Part shown: positions 36,130 through 44,824 of the stretch, piece after piece
Position numbering within the stretch: position 1 is the first letter of the stretch
How the letters are laid out: the number at the start of each line of letters is the position of its first letter
Translations under genes and position numbers: made by a program
NCBI GenBank assembly: GCA_033721915.1
Contig: JAWWAC010000007.1
Coordinates: 30,561-94,560, forward strand
Direction of reading: 5' to 3'
DNA from: REBR01 sp033721915
GTDB lineage: Bacteria; Pseudomonadota; Gammaproteobacteria; Pseudomonadales; Oleiphilaceae
DNA: 64,000 nt
The notes under the pieces: generated by a model
What the model saw: the letters and a program-made list of their open reading frames with translations, nothing else
What the model was told of the DNA's origin: nothing
Databases searched by the model: none

Positions 36130-38634
36130 ATGAGCATTCTACTCTTGTTGGTCGTTGGACTGGTTGTTCTGTACCTGGGGTTGCGCCAGTGGCCCGCGGC
36201 GGGGTTGCTGACTGTGGCGGCCCTGGCGGGCATGTGGCTGGATGGCTGGCACTGGCTGAGCGTTCTCTCGGGAGGGCTGGTACTGGCCCTGTTGCTGGTG
36301 CTGATACTGCCCACCGGGTTGCGCCGCAACCTGCTCAGTGAGCCTCTGCTGGGCTGGGTGCGCTCTCGACTGCCAAAGCTCTCGGACACGGAAAAACAGG
36401 CACTGGCGGCGGGCTCCGTGGACTGGGACGGTGAACTCTTCTCCGGCCAGCCCCAGTGGCAAAAGCTGCTGGAATTGCCCCATCCCAAGCTCACCAGCGA
36501 AGAACAGGCCTTCCTGGACGGGCCCACGGAAACCCTCTGTGCCATGATCGACGACTGGAAGATCACCAATGAGCTGTTTGATCTGCCGGAGGAGGCCTGG
36601 CGCTACATCCGCGAGCAGGGCTTTTTCGGTCTGGTGATCGACAAGCAGTACGGCGGCCTGGGCTTTTCCGACACGGCCCACTCGGAGGTGGTGATGAAAA
36701 TCGCCTCACGGGGTGTTTCCGCGGCCGTGACCGTCATGGTGCCCAACTCACTGGGGCCCGGTGAGCTGATTACCTACTATGGTACCCAGGAGCAGAAAGA
36801 CCACTACCTGCCACGGCTGGCCGGTGGCCAGGAAATTCCCTGCTTTGCACTGACTTCCCCCATTGCCGGCTCCGATGCCGGGGCCATACCCGACCGTGGC
36901 GTGATCTGCCGTGGCCAGTGGGATGGCGAGGAAGTGCTGGGCATGAAGGTCACCTGGAACAAGCGCTACATCACACTGGCTCCCGTAGCCACGCTCATCG
37001 GCCTGGCCATCAAGGTGTATGACCCGGATCAGCTGATGGGCGGCGAGTCGGACCTGGGTGTGACCTGTGTCATGATTCCCAGCGACACCAAGGGGGTCAA
37101 CCACGGCCCCCGCCATATGCCCATGAACTCCATGTTCATGAACGGCCCCACCTGGGGGGAGGATGTGTTTATCCCCCTCAAGCAGGTGATTGGCGGGCCG
37201 GACATGGTGGGGCAGGGCTGGCGCATGCTGCTGGAATGCCTGTCCATCGGCCGCTCCATCTCACTGCCGGCACTGGGTGCCAGCGGCGGCAAGATGGCCT
37301 GCCTGACCACCGGCGCCTATGCCGCCGTGCGCGAGCAGTTCGGCCGCTCCATCAGCGAATTCGAGGGGGTGCAGGAGGCCATGGAGCCCATGGCCGGCTA
37401 CTCCTACATGATGGATGCCGCCAGGGTGTTCACCTCCGGCATGCTGGACCGTGGCGTGAAGCCCTCGGTACCATCGGCGCTGCTGAAATACCGCAACACC
37501 GATTTGATGCGGACCGTGGTCACCCACGCCATGGACGTGGTGGCCGGTCGCGGTGTCATCCGTGGGCCCCGTAACTTCCTGGCCAGGGCCTACCAGGCCA
37601 TCCCCATTGCCATTACCGTGGAAGGGGCCAACATACTCACACGCAGCCTGATGATCTTCGGTCAGGGGGCCATCCGCTGCCACCCTTATATCGTGCAGGA
37701 AATCGAGGCGGCGGGTAATGACAACAAAAAGGAAGCGGTCAGCCAGTTTGACCGGGTCTTTTATGCCCATATCGCCCACACCACCCGCAATGTGATGCGC
37801 TCTGCGCTGCTGGGCCTCACCGGTGGCCTGCTGCAGCCGGTGCCCGGTGAGGGGCGTATCCAGCGACATTACCGGCAGCTGTCCCGTTTCTCGGCGGTCT
37901 TCGCCGTCATGACCGATGTCAGCCTGCTGACACTGGGTGGCGGGCTCAAGGCGCGTCAGCGCTTTACCGGGCGCATGGCGGACTGTCTGGTGCACCTGTA
38001 TTACGCGTCCGCCACCATCAAGCAATGGCACGAGGAGGATTACCCGGAATACAGCCGTGATATTGTCGAGTGGGCCCTGCAGCGCTCACTCTACGATCTT
38101 CAGGTGGCCATGGACCAGGCCATCCGCAACTACCCGGTGAAGGCACTGCGGGTGCCACTGCGTGCCATGGCCTTCCCGCTGGGCCGGCGTCTGACGCCTC
38201 CGGACGACGAGCTGGGGGGGCGTGTGGCGAAAAGCATTGTGGAGCCAGGCCCCATGCGGGAGCGGATTATCCGTGGTGTCTACATCAACGAGGATCCCGA
38301 GGATTCCGTGGGGCGGATCATGAACGCTCTGCGACTGGCCCGTGAGACCCGTCCGGCCCGTGACCGGATCAACCAGGCCATCCGCAAGGCCGATCCGGAC
38401 GAGCTGCAGGATATCGAGATGCTGCTGGGTCACCAGCGTGAGGAGCTGCTGGACTGGGCCATTGAGAGGGAGCTGATCAGCCAGGATGAACGGACCTCTG
38501 TTTCAGAGGCCATGGCGGCCATGTACGATGTGATCCGTGTGGACGCCTTTGATGCCCAGGGCATCCGCGAGCTGGCGGAATGCAGTCAGGGCAAGTTGCG
38601 CCTGGTGGAGCGTCCGCCGGAGGCGGAGGGCTGA
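36130..38634 (+). CDS. fadE: FadE-type acyl-CoA dehydrogenase
   Basis: FadE performs the first step of fatty-acid beta-oxidation, oxidising acyl-CoA to trans-2-enoyl-CoA with FAD. The 834-residue length matches the large gammaproteobacterial FadE form (E. coli 814). It has two N-terminal hydrophobic segments (about 2-22 and 28-62), the dehydrogenase domain (about 90-500) with YGGLGFSDTAHSEVV, CFALTSPIAGSDAG and RSISLPALGA, and the C-terminal DUF1974 domain. The ATG at 36130 follows GGGAGG and begins the hydrophobic N-terminus; the open frame from 36058 lacks these. It is monocistronic. No FadR-like operator could be identified upstream. Confidence 0.96.
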   Translation: MSILLLLVVGLVVLYLGLRQWPAAGLLTVAALAGMWLDGWHWLSVLSGGLVLALLLVLILPTGLRRNLLSEPLLGWVRSRLPKLSDTEKQALAAGSVDWDGELFSGQPQWQKLLELPHPKLTSEEQAFLDGPTETLCAMIDDWKITNELFDLPEEAWRYIREQGFFGLVIDKQYGGLGFSDTAHSEVVMKIASRGVSAAVTVMVPNSLGPGELITYYGTQEQKDHYLPRLAGGQEIPCFALTSPIAGSDAGAIPDRGVICRGQWDGEEVLGMKVTWNKRYITLAPVATLIGLAIKVYDPDQLMGGESDLGVTCVMIPSDTKGVNHGPRHMPMNSMFMNGPTWGEDVFIPLKQVIGGPDMVGQGWRMLLECLSIGRSISLPALGASGGKMACLTTGAYAAVREQFGRSISEFEGVQEAMEPMAGYSYMMDAARVFTSGMLDRGVKPSVPSALLKYRNTDLMRTVVTHAMDVVAGRGVIRGPRNFLARAYQAIPIAITVEGANILTRSLMIFGQGAIRCHPYIVQEIEAAGNDNKKEAVSQFDRVFYAHIAHTTRNVMRSALLGLTGGLLQPVPGEGRIQRHYRQLSRFSAVFAVMTDVSLLTLGGGLKARQRFTGRMADCLVHLYYASATIKQWHEEDYPEYSRDIVEWALQRSLYDLQVAMDQAIRNYPVKALRVPLRAMAFPLGRRLTPPDDELGGRVAKSIVEPGPMRERIIRGVYINEDPEDSVGRIMNALRLARETRPARDRINQAIRKADPDELQDIEMLLGHQREELLDWAIERELISQDERTSVSEAMAAMYDVIRVDAFDAQGIRELAECSQGKLRLVERPPEAEG

Positions 38635-38848
38635 GCGGGTTCTTCCGCCCGTTGCGGCCCACGGAAAGAACAGGGAATGTGAGAGAACCGTAACAGGCCG
38701 CAAACAGGAGGCCAGCGGGTTCGCCATCTGATAGACTCGATGGTAACCCGCTGTTTTTGTTTGTGAGGTGGCGGGATCTTGCCCGGTGACCGATTCCGGG
38801 TCGTGCATCCGGATTACAGGGGTTGGGCGGCGTTTGGACAACACAGCA

Positions 38849-40024
38849 ATGAAGCCCCAAAGTGACTCTCAGCCGCTCTGGTCTCTGCAGGGTGAAGAAG
38901 CGCAGTGGACCCTGTCCATCCAGGGCCACTGGTCGGCGCAGTTGCGCAATGCGCCCCCTGAACGGGACCACCCCGGCGCCAGTCCCTTACGGCCACCCAG
39001 TGCCGATGCGATACTGGCGGCCTGTCCCGACTCACTGCAACGACTCACCGTGGAGACCCATGGCCTTCAGAGCTGGCACAGCGCCATGCTGCCGGCATTG
39101 CTTTATAACCTCCGGGAGAAGCTTGAGGCCCGGCAGGCGGAGCTGGTGATCCACTCCGAAGAGCCCTCACTGCAGGCGCTGATGGAGCTGGCCCGCCCCG
39201 ATGAGCACCCCCCGGAAACCTCGCGGCCGCTCAGCCTGCTGGAGCAGCTGGGTCAGCGCGCCCTGGACTGGGAGCTGGCCATCAGTGCAGGGGCCCTGAG
39301 CCTGGCGGAATTTATCGCCGGACTGGGACGGCTGTGTGTCGGGCGGGCCCGCATGCGGTGGCGGGATCTGCTGGACGCCATGAGCGAGAGCGGCACCCAG
39401 GCGCTTCCCATTATCACTCTGGTCAGCCTGCTGGTGGGCAGCATACTGGCCTTTGTGGGCGCACTGCAGCTGCGGGACTTTGGTGCGGAAGTCTACATCG
39501 CGGAAATGGTGGGCATCGCTGTGGCCCGGGAAATGGCCGCCATGATGACGGCCATCGTCATGGCCGGGCGCACCGGCGCCGCCTTTGCCGCCCACCTGGC
39601 GACCATGCAGGTCAACCAGGAAGTGGACGCCCTGAAAACACTGGGCGTCTCTCCCTTCGATTTCCTGTCCATGCCCAGGATGCTGGCACTGACACTGATG
39701 ATGCCCATGCTGTACATCTATGCCTGCGTGATCAGCATGGGCGGAGGCCTTCTGGTGGCGCTGATGGCACTGGGGCTGGAACCGGCCGTCTTTGTGCAGC
39801 GCATACTGGATGGGGTGGCACTGCAGCACTTTGCCATCGGCCTGCTCAAAAGCCTGTGCTTTGGCGCACTGATCGGGCTGGTGAGCTGCCATGTGGGGCT
39901 GGCCTCGGGTCGCAGCGCCGCCGCCGTGGGGCAGGCCGCCACCAGGTCGGTGGTGATCAGCATTGTGGGCATTATCCTGATTGATTCCCTGTTTGCCATC
40001 ATCAGCACCTACACCGGAGTCTGA
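38849..40024 (+). CDS. MlaE-family ABC permease with N-terminal STAS-like domain
   Basis: The 391-residue permease belongs to an MCE lipid transporter. The C-terminal 260 residues form the MlaE domain, with LVSLLVGSILAFVGALQL, MVGIAVAREMAAMMTAIVMAGRTGAAFAA and LKTLGVSPFDFLSMPRMLAL. The N-terminal 120 residues look like a STAS/MlaB-type domain (WTLSIQGHW, RLTVETHGLQSWHS, ELVIHSEE), here fused instead of a separate subunit. It should drive lipid movement between inner membrane and the periplasmic MCE protein. The ATG at 38849 has only a weak GGA upstream; an in-frame TTG at 38834 is an alternative. It is the first gene of a four-gene operon. Confidence 0.9.
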   Translation: MKPQSDSQPLWSLQGEEAQWTLSIQGHWSAQLRNAPPERDHPGASPLRPPSADAILAACPDSLQRLTVETHGLQSWHSAMLPALLYNLREKLEARQAELVIHSEEPSLQALMELARPDEHPPETSRPLSLLEQLGQRALDWELAISAGALSLAEFIAGLGRLCVGRARMRWRDLLDAMSESGTQALPIITLVSLLVGSILAFVGALQLRDFGAEVYIAEMVGIAVAREMAAMMTAIVMAGRTGAAFAAHLATMQVNQEVDALKTLGVSPFDFLSMPRMLALTLMMPMLYIYACVISMGGGLLVALMALGLEPAVFVQRILDGVALQHFAIGLLKSLCFGALIGLVSCHVGLASGRSAAAVGQAATRSVVISIVGIILIDSLFAIISTYTGV

Positions 40025-40026
40025 TC

Positions 40027-40818
40027 GTGACCGACAAACCCACAGAGACGCCGTTGATCCAGGTCCGTGACCTGACCATGGCCTTTGACGGCGTGGCGGT
40101 GCAGCAGGATCTCAGCTTCAGCGTGGCCAGGGCCAGTATCTTTGCCATCATGGGGCCCAGTGGCTGTGGCAAGAGCACGCTGATGCGGGCGCTGGTGGGT
40201 CTCCAGCCGCCCACATCGGGGCAGGTTCTGCTGGCCGGTGAAGACCTGTGGGGGGCCAGTGAGGAGCAGCGCAGCCAGCTTCAGCGCCAGAGTGGCGTAC
40301 TGTTCCAGGACGGGGCCCTGTGGAGCTCCATGACCGTAGCGGAGAACCTGGCGCTGCCGCTGCAGCTGTTCAGCACCATGTCGCCATCGCTGATTGCCGA
40401 TCAGGTGGCTTTCAAGCTGGCCCTGGTGGGGCTGGCCGGTGCCGCCGACCAGTACCCCGCGGAGCTGTCCGGTGGCATGCGCAAGCGGGCCGGTCTGGCG
40501 CGGGCACTGGCACTGGACCCGCGGCTGCTGTTTCTGGACGAACCCTCCGCCGGCCTGGACCCACTCAGCGCGCGGCGCCTGGATGAGCTGATACTGCAGC
40601 TGAGGGATGCACTGGGCATTACCGTGGTGCTGGTGACCCATGAGCTGGAGAGCCTGTTCGCCATTGCCGACGACTGTCTCTACCTGGACCCGGAAACCCG
40701 GACCGCCATCGATCAGGGGCCTCCGGCGGCACTGCGTGATGGCAGCAGGCACCCCAGTGTGCGTGAATTTCTGGCTCCGGGCGCGGCCCGGAGCTCAAGG
40801 GAGCGGATCCATGAATAA
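40027..40818 (+). CDS. MlaF-family ABC ATPase
   Basis: The 263-residue ATPase powers the MCE transporter. Walker A is GPSGCGKST (about 43-51), the signature motif is ELSGGMRKRAGLARAL, and Walker B is LLFLDEPSAGLD followed by the switch His in VTHELES. The FQDGALWSSMTVAEN Q-loop region is typical of MlaF. Start is GTG two bases after the permease stop codon. It overlaps the MCE gene by eight bases. Confidence 0.94.
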   Translation: MTDKPTETPLIQVRDLTMAFDGVAVQQDLSFSVARASIFAIMGPSGCGKSTLMRALVGLQPPTSGQVLLAGEDLWGASEEQRSQLQRQSGVLFQDGALWSSMTVAENLALPLQLFSTMSPSLIADQVAFKLALVGLAGAADQYPAELSGGMRKRAGLARALALDPRLLFLDEPSAGLDPLSARRLDELILQLRDALGITVVLVTHELESLFAIADDCLYLDPETRTAIDQGPPAALRDGSRHPSVREFLAPGAARSSRERIHE

Positions 40819-41785
40819 AAGCAAACCGGCACTGACCGGCCTCTTTGTGATGGGGGCACTGGCGCTGGCCATTATCGGCCTCCTGGTGTTCGGCGGTCTG
40901 CAATGGTTTGAGCCCAGCCAGAAATCCGTGGTGTATTTCGAGGAAAAACTGGGTGGCCTGAATGTCGGAGCACCGGTGACCTTTCGAGGCATTGAAATGG
41001 GCACGGTGCGGCAGATGCGCATCCAGGCGGACCCCAGGGCCGGACGGGTTCTGGTGCGGGTTCTGCTCCAGCTGCGGCCCGGGGATATCAACCTGGCGGA
41101 CAAAGAGGGAGCCACACTGGACCTGGACGACCTGGTGGAGCAGGGGCTGAGGGCACAGCTGAGGCCCCGCAGCCTGGTGACCGGGCAGATGGCGGTGGAG
41201 CTGGATTTTCTGCCCGACACCAGTGCCCGTCGCTATGGCCGTGAGGGGGATCCCCCGGAAATCCCCGCGTTGCCCTCGGAGATCGAGCAGCTGCGCAATA
41301 CCCTCATGGGATTCCCCTGGGAGGAAACCCTGGAAACGGTGGTGTCCACCATGGACTCACTCAAGTCACTCAGCGAAACACTCAACAGCGAGCTGACCGG
41401 GGTGGGGGACAAGCTGCACCGGACACTGGATGACAGTCGAGAGCTGATTGGCGAATCACGCCAGACACTGGAATCACTGGATCAGCGCTCCGCTGCCACG
41501 CTGGAGAATGTTGACCGCCTGTCCAGCCGTGGCATCGATCACCTGGAGAGCCGCAGCCAGGAGCTGGAGGCGCTGCTGGACAGCGCCTCCGTCACACTGG
41601 AGCGGGTGGATGGCGTGGCGGTGCGGATGGAGGATCTGTTCCACCCCCGCTCACAGGAGCGGGATGATCTGCGTCGTCTCCTGCGGGACCTGTCCTCCAG
41701 CGGCAACAACCTGCGCCGCCTGACGGAAAAGCTGGAGAAACAGCCCAGTCTGCTGATTTTTGACCAGGAAGAGGAGTCACCATGA
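40811..41785 (+). CDS. MlaD-like MCE-domain protein
   Basis: The 324-residue protein has one N-terminal membrane helix (about 11-31) and a single MCE domain (about 40-125), including the region FEEKLGGLNVGAPVTFRGIEMGTV. A long helical C-terminal part follows, with repeated LESLDQRSAATLENVDRLSS-type heptads, that could form a tube or needle from a hexamer. It binds lipid in the periplasm and links the inner-membrane transporter to an outer-membrane partner. The start is the ATG at 40811 with GGGAG just upstream; the longer open frame only overlaps the ATPase gene. Confidence 0.92.
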   Translation: MNKSKPALTGLFVMGALALAIIGLLVFGGLQWFEPSQKSVVYFEEKLGGLNVGAPVTFRGIEMGTVRQMRIQADPRAGRVLVRVLLQLRPGDINLADKEGATLDLDDLVEQGLRAQLRPRSLVTGQMAVELDFLPDTSARRYGREGDPPEIPALPSEIEQLRNTLMGFPWEETLETVVSTMDSLKSLSETLNSELTGVGDKLHRTLDDSRELIGESRQTLESLDQRSAATLENVDRLSSRGIDHLESRSQELEALLDSASVTLERVDGVAVRMEDLFHPRSQERDDLRRLLRDLSSSGNNLRRLTEKLEKQPSLLIFDQEEESP

Positions 41786-42354
41786 AGACGCATGCCCTGG
41801 CACTGACCCTGCTGCTCGGACTGGCCGCCTGCGCCAGTCCTCCGGAAACCCGTTTTTACACTCTGAGTGATGCGGAGCCGGTCAGCACCGAGGCCCCTGT
41901 GTCCCCTCAGACTCCGCTGATGATGTCCCGCGTGCAGATGCCGGAATACCTGGATGACCGCCGTCTCTGGGTGCGGACCGAGTCCCATCGCCTGCAGGCT
42001 CTGCCCAATGTGCGCTGGGCGGAATCACTGCCCAGGGCCACCACAGGCTATCTCCAGCAGCGTCTGGGGGCGGTGACAGAGAGGGTCCATGATGGGGGCG
42101 GCCATAGGCTGCTGGTGGATCTGGACCACTTCGAGGCCCGCTGGGGGGAGTCCGGTGAAGAGGATCGTATGATCCTCAGTGGCCGCTGGCGCCTGGAGGG
42201 CCAGTCCGGCCCCGCTCACCCCTTCCGGGAGGAGCGGGTACTGGAGGACCGTCAGGCGGCCACTCTGGTGGCGGCCAAATCCCGGCTGCTGGAGCGGCTG
42301 GCGGAGGAAATTGCCAGCACTGTCTCGCAACAGAGGCGTCAGCAGGCCCACTGA
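41782..42354 (+). CDS. PqiC-family auxiliary lipoprotein of MCE transporter
   Basis: The 190-residue lipoprotein (lipobox LAAC, Cys17) opens with PPETRFYTLSD and carries VQMPEYLDDRRLWVRTESHRL, the hallmark of the PqiC/DUF330 ABC-auxiliary family. Members sit in the outer membrane and dock the MCE channel. It starts four bases inside the MCE gene, so the operon order is permease, ATPase, MCE, lipoprotein. No MlaC-like soluble carrier is seen here, which points to a bridge-type system like Pqi more than Mla. Confidence 0.92.
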   Translation: MKTHALALTLLLGLAACASPPETRFYTLSDAEPVSTEAPVSPQTPLMMSRVQMPEYLDDRRLWVRTESHRLQALPNVRWAESLPRATTGYLQQRLGAVTERVHDGGGHRLLVDLDHFEARWGESGEEDRMILSGRWRLEGQSGPAHPFREERVLEDRQAATLVAAKSRLLERLAEEIASTVSQQRRQQAH

Positions 42355-42396
42355 AACAGGGCGGTAGGGGGCCTGTCGCAACGGGGAGATTGTCCC

Positions 42397-42849
42397 TTAC
42401 CAGTAACGCCCGCCAGCGCCGATCACCACCACTGCCAGGCCAATCACCAGGTTGATGGCCACAAACAGCCGCATCTGCCCCACACGGCGACTGCCTTCGG
42501 CCGTGTCACCGGCCGCCACGGCCTGCTTCAGGCGCCGGTAGGGGGCAAAGTACAGGTGCAGGAAGATCAGCATCATCAGCAGCCCCAGACCGTGCATGGC
42601 ATGGATATGCCAGTTCACCGCGGCCATGCCGCCATAGGCGCCGATCAGCCCGTATCCGGTGACCAGCAACACCACAATGGCCCCCCAGACATAGCGGAAG
42701 AACCCGGCGAAAGTGTGCATCCACAGGGCGGGGCGCTGCCCGACGTCCACCACCCTGGCCACGGCGGGGCGCATGGCCATGTAGGCGAAGAACATGCCAC
42801 CCACCCAGATAACGGCGGCAAGTGCGTGTAAGGCCGTGGATAAACCCAT
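42397..42849 (-). CDS. CopD-family membrane protein
   Basis: The 150-residue protein has four helices with His residues in membrane positions (LHALAAVIWVGGMFFAYMAMRP, WMHTFAGFF, WHIHAMHGLGLLMMLIFLHLYF), the pattern of the CopD/UPF0093-like copper or haem-binding family. A copper-resistance role is possible but no cop genes are nearby. The ATG at 42849 has GGAG seven bases upstream; the longer open frame to 42993 gives a charged leader with no family character. It converges with the MCE operon. Confidence 0.87.
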   Translation of the reverse strand: MGLSTALHALAAVIWVGGMFFAYMAMRPAVARVVDVGQRPALWMHTFAGFFRYVWGAIVVLLVTGYGLIGAYGGMAAVNWHIHAMHGLGLLMMLIFLHLYFAPYRRLKQAVAAGDTAEGSRRVGQMRLFVAINLVIGLAVVVIGAGGRYW

Positions 42850-43120
42850 GGAACGTCTCCGTTTGGTCAATGTTGAAGTCCGGTCAGTATAGCAGCATCG
42901 TCTCGCCGGCTGTGTGCCTGATGTGCTGATCGATGCATTCAACGGGCTTCTGTAAAAGATATCCGTGAAGGGACCCCGGATGGCGTTGTGCACTCAGTGG
43001 CCATCGGTTGACAGCGGAATCCGCGAGGCAAAGAGCCCTGTTGACTGTAACAGTCCTCAATGACACATTGCTCTCAGCAATTGTTCAGGTTGATACAGCA
43101 TCCCGTCCGGAGTTTGCACC

Positions 43121-43738
43121 ATGCCACGAGTCCCGCAACAGTCCCGCTCCAGGGCCACGGTGGACGCCATTGTCCAGGCCGGTTTTATCGTGGTGGCGCA
43201 GCGGGGCCTGGAAGGCACCACCACGCGACACATCGCCGAGACCGCCGGCATCAGCGTGGGCTCGCTGTACGAGTATTTCGCCAACAAGGAGGCGATCTAC
43301 GACGCCATGTATGAGCAGATTGTCTCGGAGATCGTGGGCATGATCCGGCCGCTTTTTCCCAGGCTGGTCACCATGGAGCAGCGGGAGCTGGTGGTGACGC
43401 TGCTGTACGAGTTCCGCCAGCTGTTATTGCGGGACAACGGCCTGTACCTTCACTACGCCCGTTACGCCATGCACCTGGCCCAGCGGGATCACCTGGAGCC
43501 CATCAACCGCTGCCTCAACGAGCTGATGATGCAGTACGCCATGCACCAGCCACGGGTGCTGAAGATCCAGGGCATTCCCGCACTGGGTTACATCATCATC
43601 AATGGCGGCGTCTTTGCCGTGATACGCCACCTCTCGGAATCCGCCCCGGTGATCAGCTTCGAGACACTGGCCCGTGGGCTGGCGGACATGGTGTATTACT
43701 GCACGGAAGGGGCCCTGACGGAATCCGGCGGGGAATAG
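43121..43738 (+). CDS. TetR-family transcriptional regulator
   Basis: The 205-residue protein has a TetR helix-turn-helix (about 9-56) with GFIVVAQRGLEGTTTRHIAETAGISVGSLYEYFANKEAIYDAM split over its three helices, then a divergent ligand-binding domain. The upstream 271-base gap separates it from the divergent CopD-like gene, which is therefore its most likely local target. The ligand is unknown. It converges with the endopeptidase gene, with a 13-base gap. Confidence 0.93.
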   Translation: MPRVPQQSRSRATVDAIVQAGFIVVAQRGLEGTTTRHIAETAGISVGSLYEYFANKEAIYDAMYEQIVSEIVGMIRPLFPRLVTMEQRELVVTLLYEFRQLLLRDNGLYLHYARYAMHLAQRDHLEPINRCLNELMMQYAMHQPRVLKIQGIPALGYIIINGGVFAVIRHLSESAPVISFETLARGLADMVYYCTEGALTESGGE

Positions 43739-43751
43739 GGGGCGTTACCGG

Positions 43752-44762
43752 TTACTCTCCCTCGTCTGCGGGTTCACCCTCACGGGCCCTGTCCGGGCTT
43801 TTCTCGCGGGACTCCAGTGCCGCCACCTGGCGGCGTTCATAGGCCAGTGCGGCACCATTGACCGGGCCACTCTCACCGGTTTCCAGCCAGCGCCGCACAC
43901 GCCCGCCGTCACCCAGTGGCGTGCGCCGGCCAAAGGCGTTGAGAAAGACCATGGCAACGGGCCGCCCCTGGAATCGGGCCACCATCACCAGACAGCGCCC
44001 CGCGTCGTCCAGATAGCCGGTCTTGCTCAGGCTCAGATCCCAGCGGGGACTGTGCACCAGTGCGTTGGTGTTGCCGTAGCGCAATCGGTAACGGGGCTGA
44101 CGGAAGCGGACCGTGTAACCGGCGGTGGTGGAGAGGTGGCGTATCGGGTCGTAGTCGTGGGCGGCCAGCACCATGCGGCTGACATCGCTGGCACTGGCGA
44201 CATTGCCCGTGGACAGCCCGTCCGGGTCGACAAAGTGTGTCTGGCTCATGCCCAGTTTGACCGCCTTGGCGTTCATGGCCTCGATGCAGGCATTGAATCC
44301 CCCCGGGTAGTGTCGGGCCAGGTTGTGGGCCGCCAGGTTCTCCGAGGCGGTCAGCGCCATACGCATCATCTCGCGACGGGGCGCTTCCGAGTGGATGCGT
44401 ATGCGCGAATAGGCATTGGCCGGCGCCGCCCTGTCCCGCTCCAGGAAAGGCAGCCATTCCTCCAGTGACTGGCCGGCATCCAGCACCACCATGGCGGTCA
44501 TCAGCTTGGTGATGGAGGCAATGGAGACGGGGATGTCCGCATGCTTGCTGACCAGCCGGCTGCCCGTGGACAGGTCGGTGACCACGGCATGGACCGAAGC
44601 CAGTCGCAGTCGCGACAGGTCCCGCTTTGCAAAGTCACTGGCATTGCCGGCCGCCTGTGACGGGGCAAGCAGTGGCGCTGCCGCCAGACCCATGGCCAGT
44701 GACAGGAACTGGCGCCGGCTGAGTGGGCTGGTTGGACTGTTCCGCAGGGTCTTGTCATTCAT
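43752..44762 (-). CDS. pbpG: D-alanyl-D-alanine endopeptidase, PbpG-like
   Basis: The 336-residue penicillin-binding protein of the S11 family should cleave D,D-crosslinks in periplasmic peptidoglycan. The active-site motifs are SITK (nucleophile Ser, about 84-87), SEN and KTG (SLSKTGYLDD). The N-terminus SRRQFLSLAMGLAAAPLLA looks like a twin-arginine signal, unusual for PbpG, which normally uses Sec. The C-terminus ends in an acidic and Arg-rich tail. It is 62 bases downstream of hrpB on the same strand and may be cotranscribed with it. Confidence 0.9.
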   Translation of the reverse strand: MNDKTLRNSPTSPLSRRQFLSLAMGLAAAPLLAPSQAAGNASDFAKRDLSRLRLASVHAVVTDLSTGSRLVSKHADIPVSIASITKLMTAMVVLDAGQSLEEWLPFLERDRAAPANAYSRIRIHSEAPRREMMRMALTASENLAAHNLARHYPGGFNACIEAMNAKAVKLGMSQTHFVDPDGLSTGNVASASDVSRMVLAAHDYDPIRHLSTTAGYTVRFRQPRYRLRYGNTNALVHSPRWDLSLSKTGYLDDAGRCLVMVARFQGRPVAMVFLNAFGRRTPLGDGGRVRRWLETGESGPVNGAALAYERRQVAALESREKSPDRAREGEPADEGE

Positions 44763-44824
44763 GGCCGGTCTCTGTGCTGTCTTTTTTTAGGGTTGCTGAT
44801 TGTTACGCAGGCAGGGCCTGTGGG

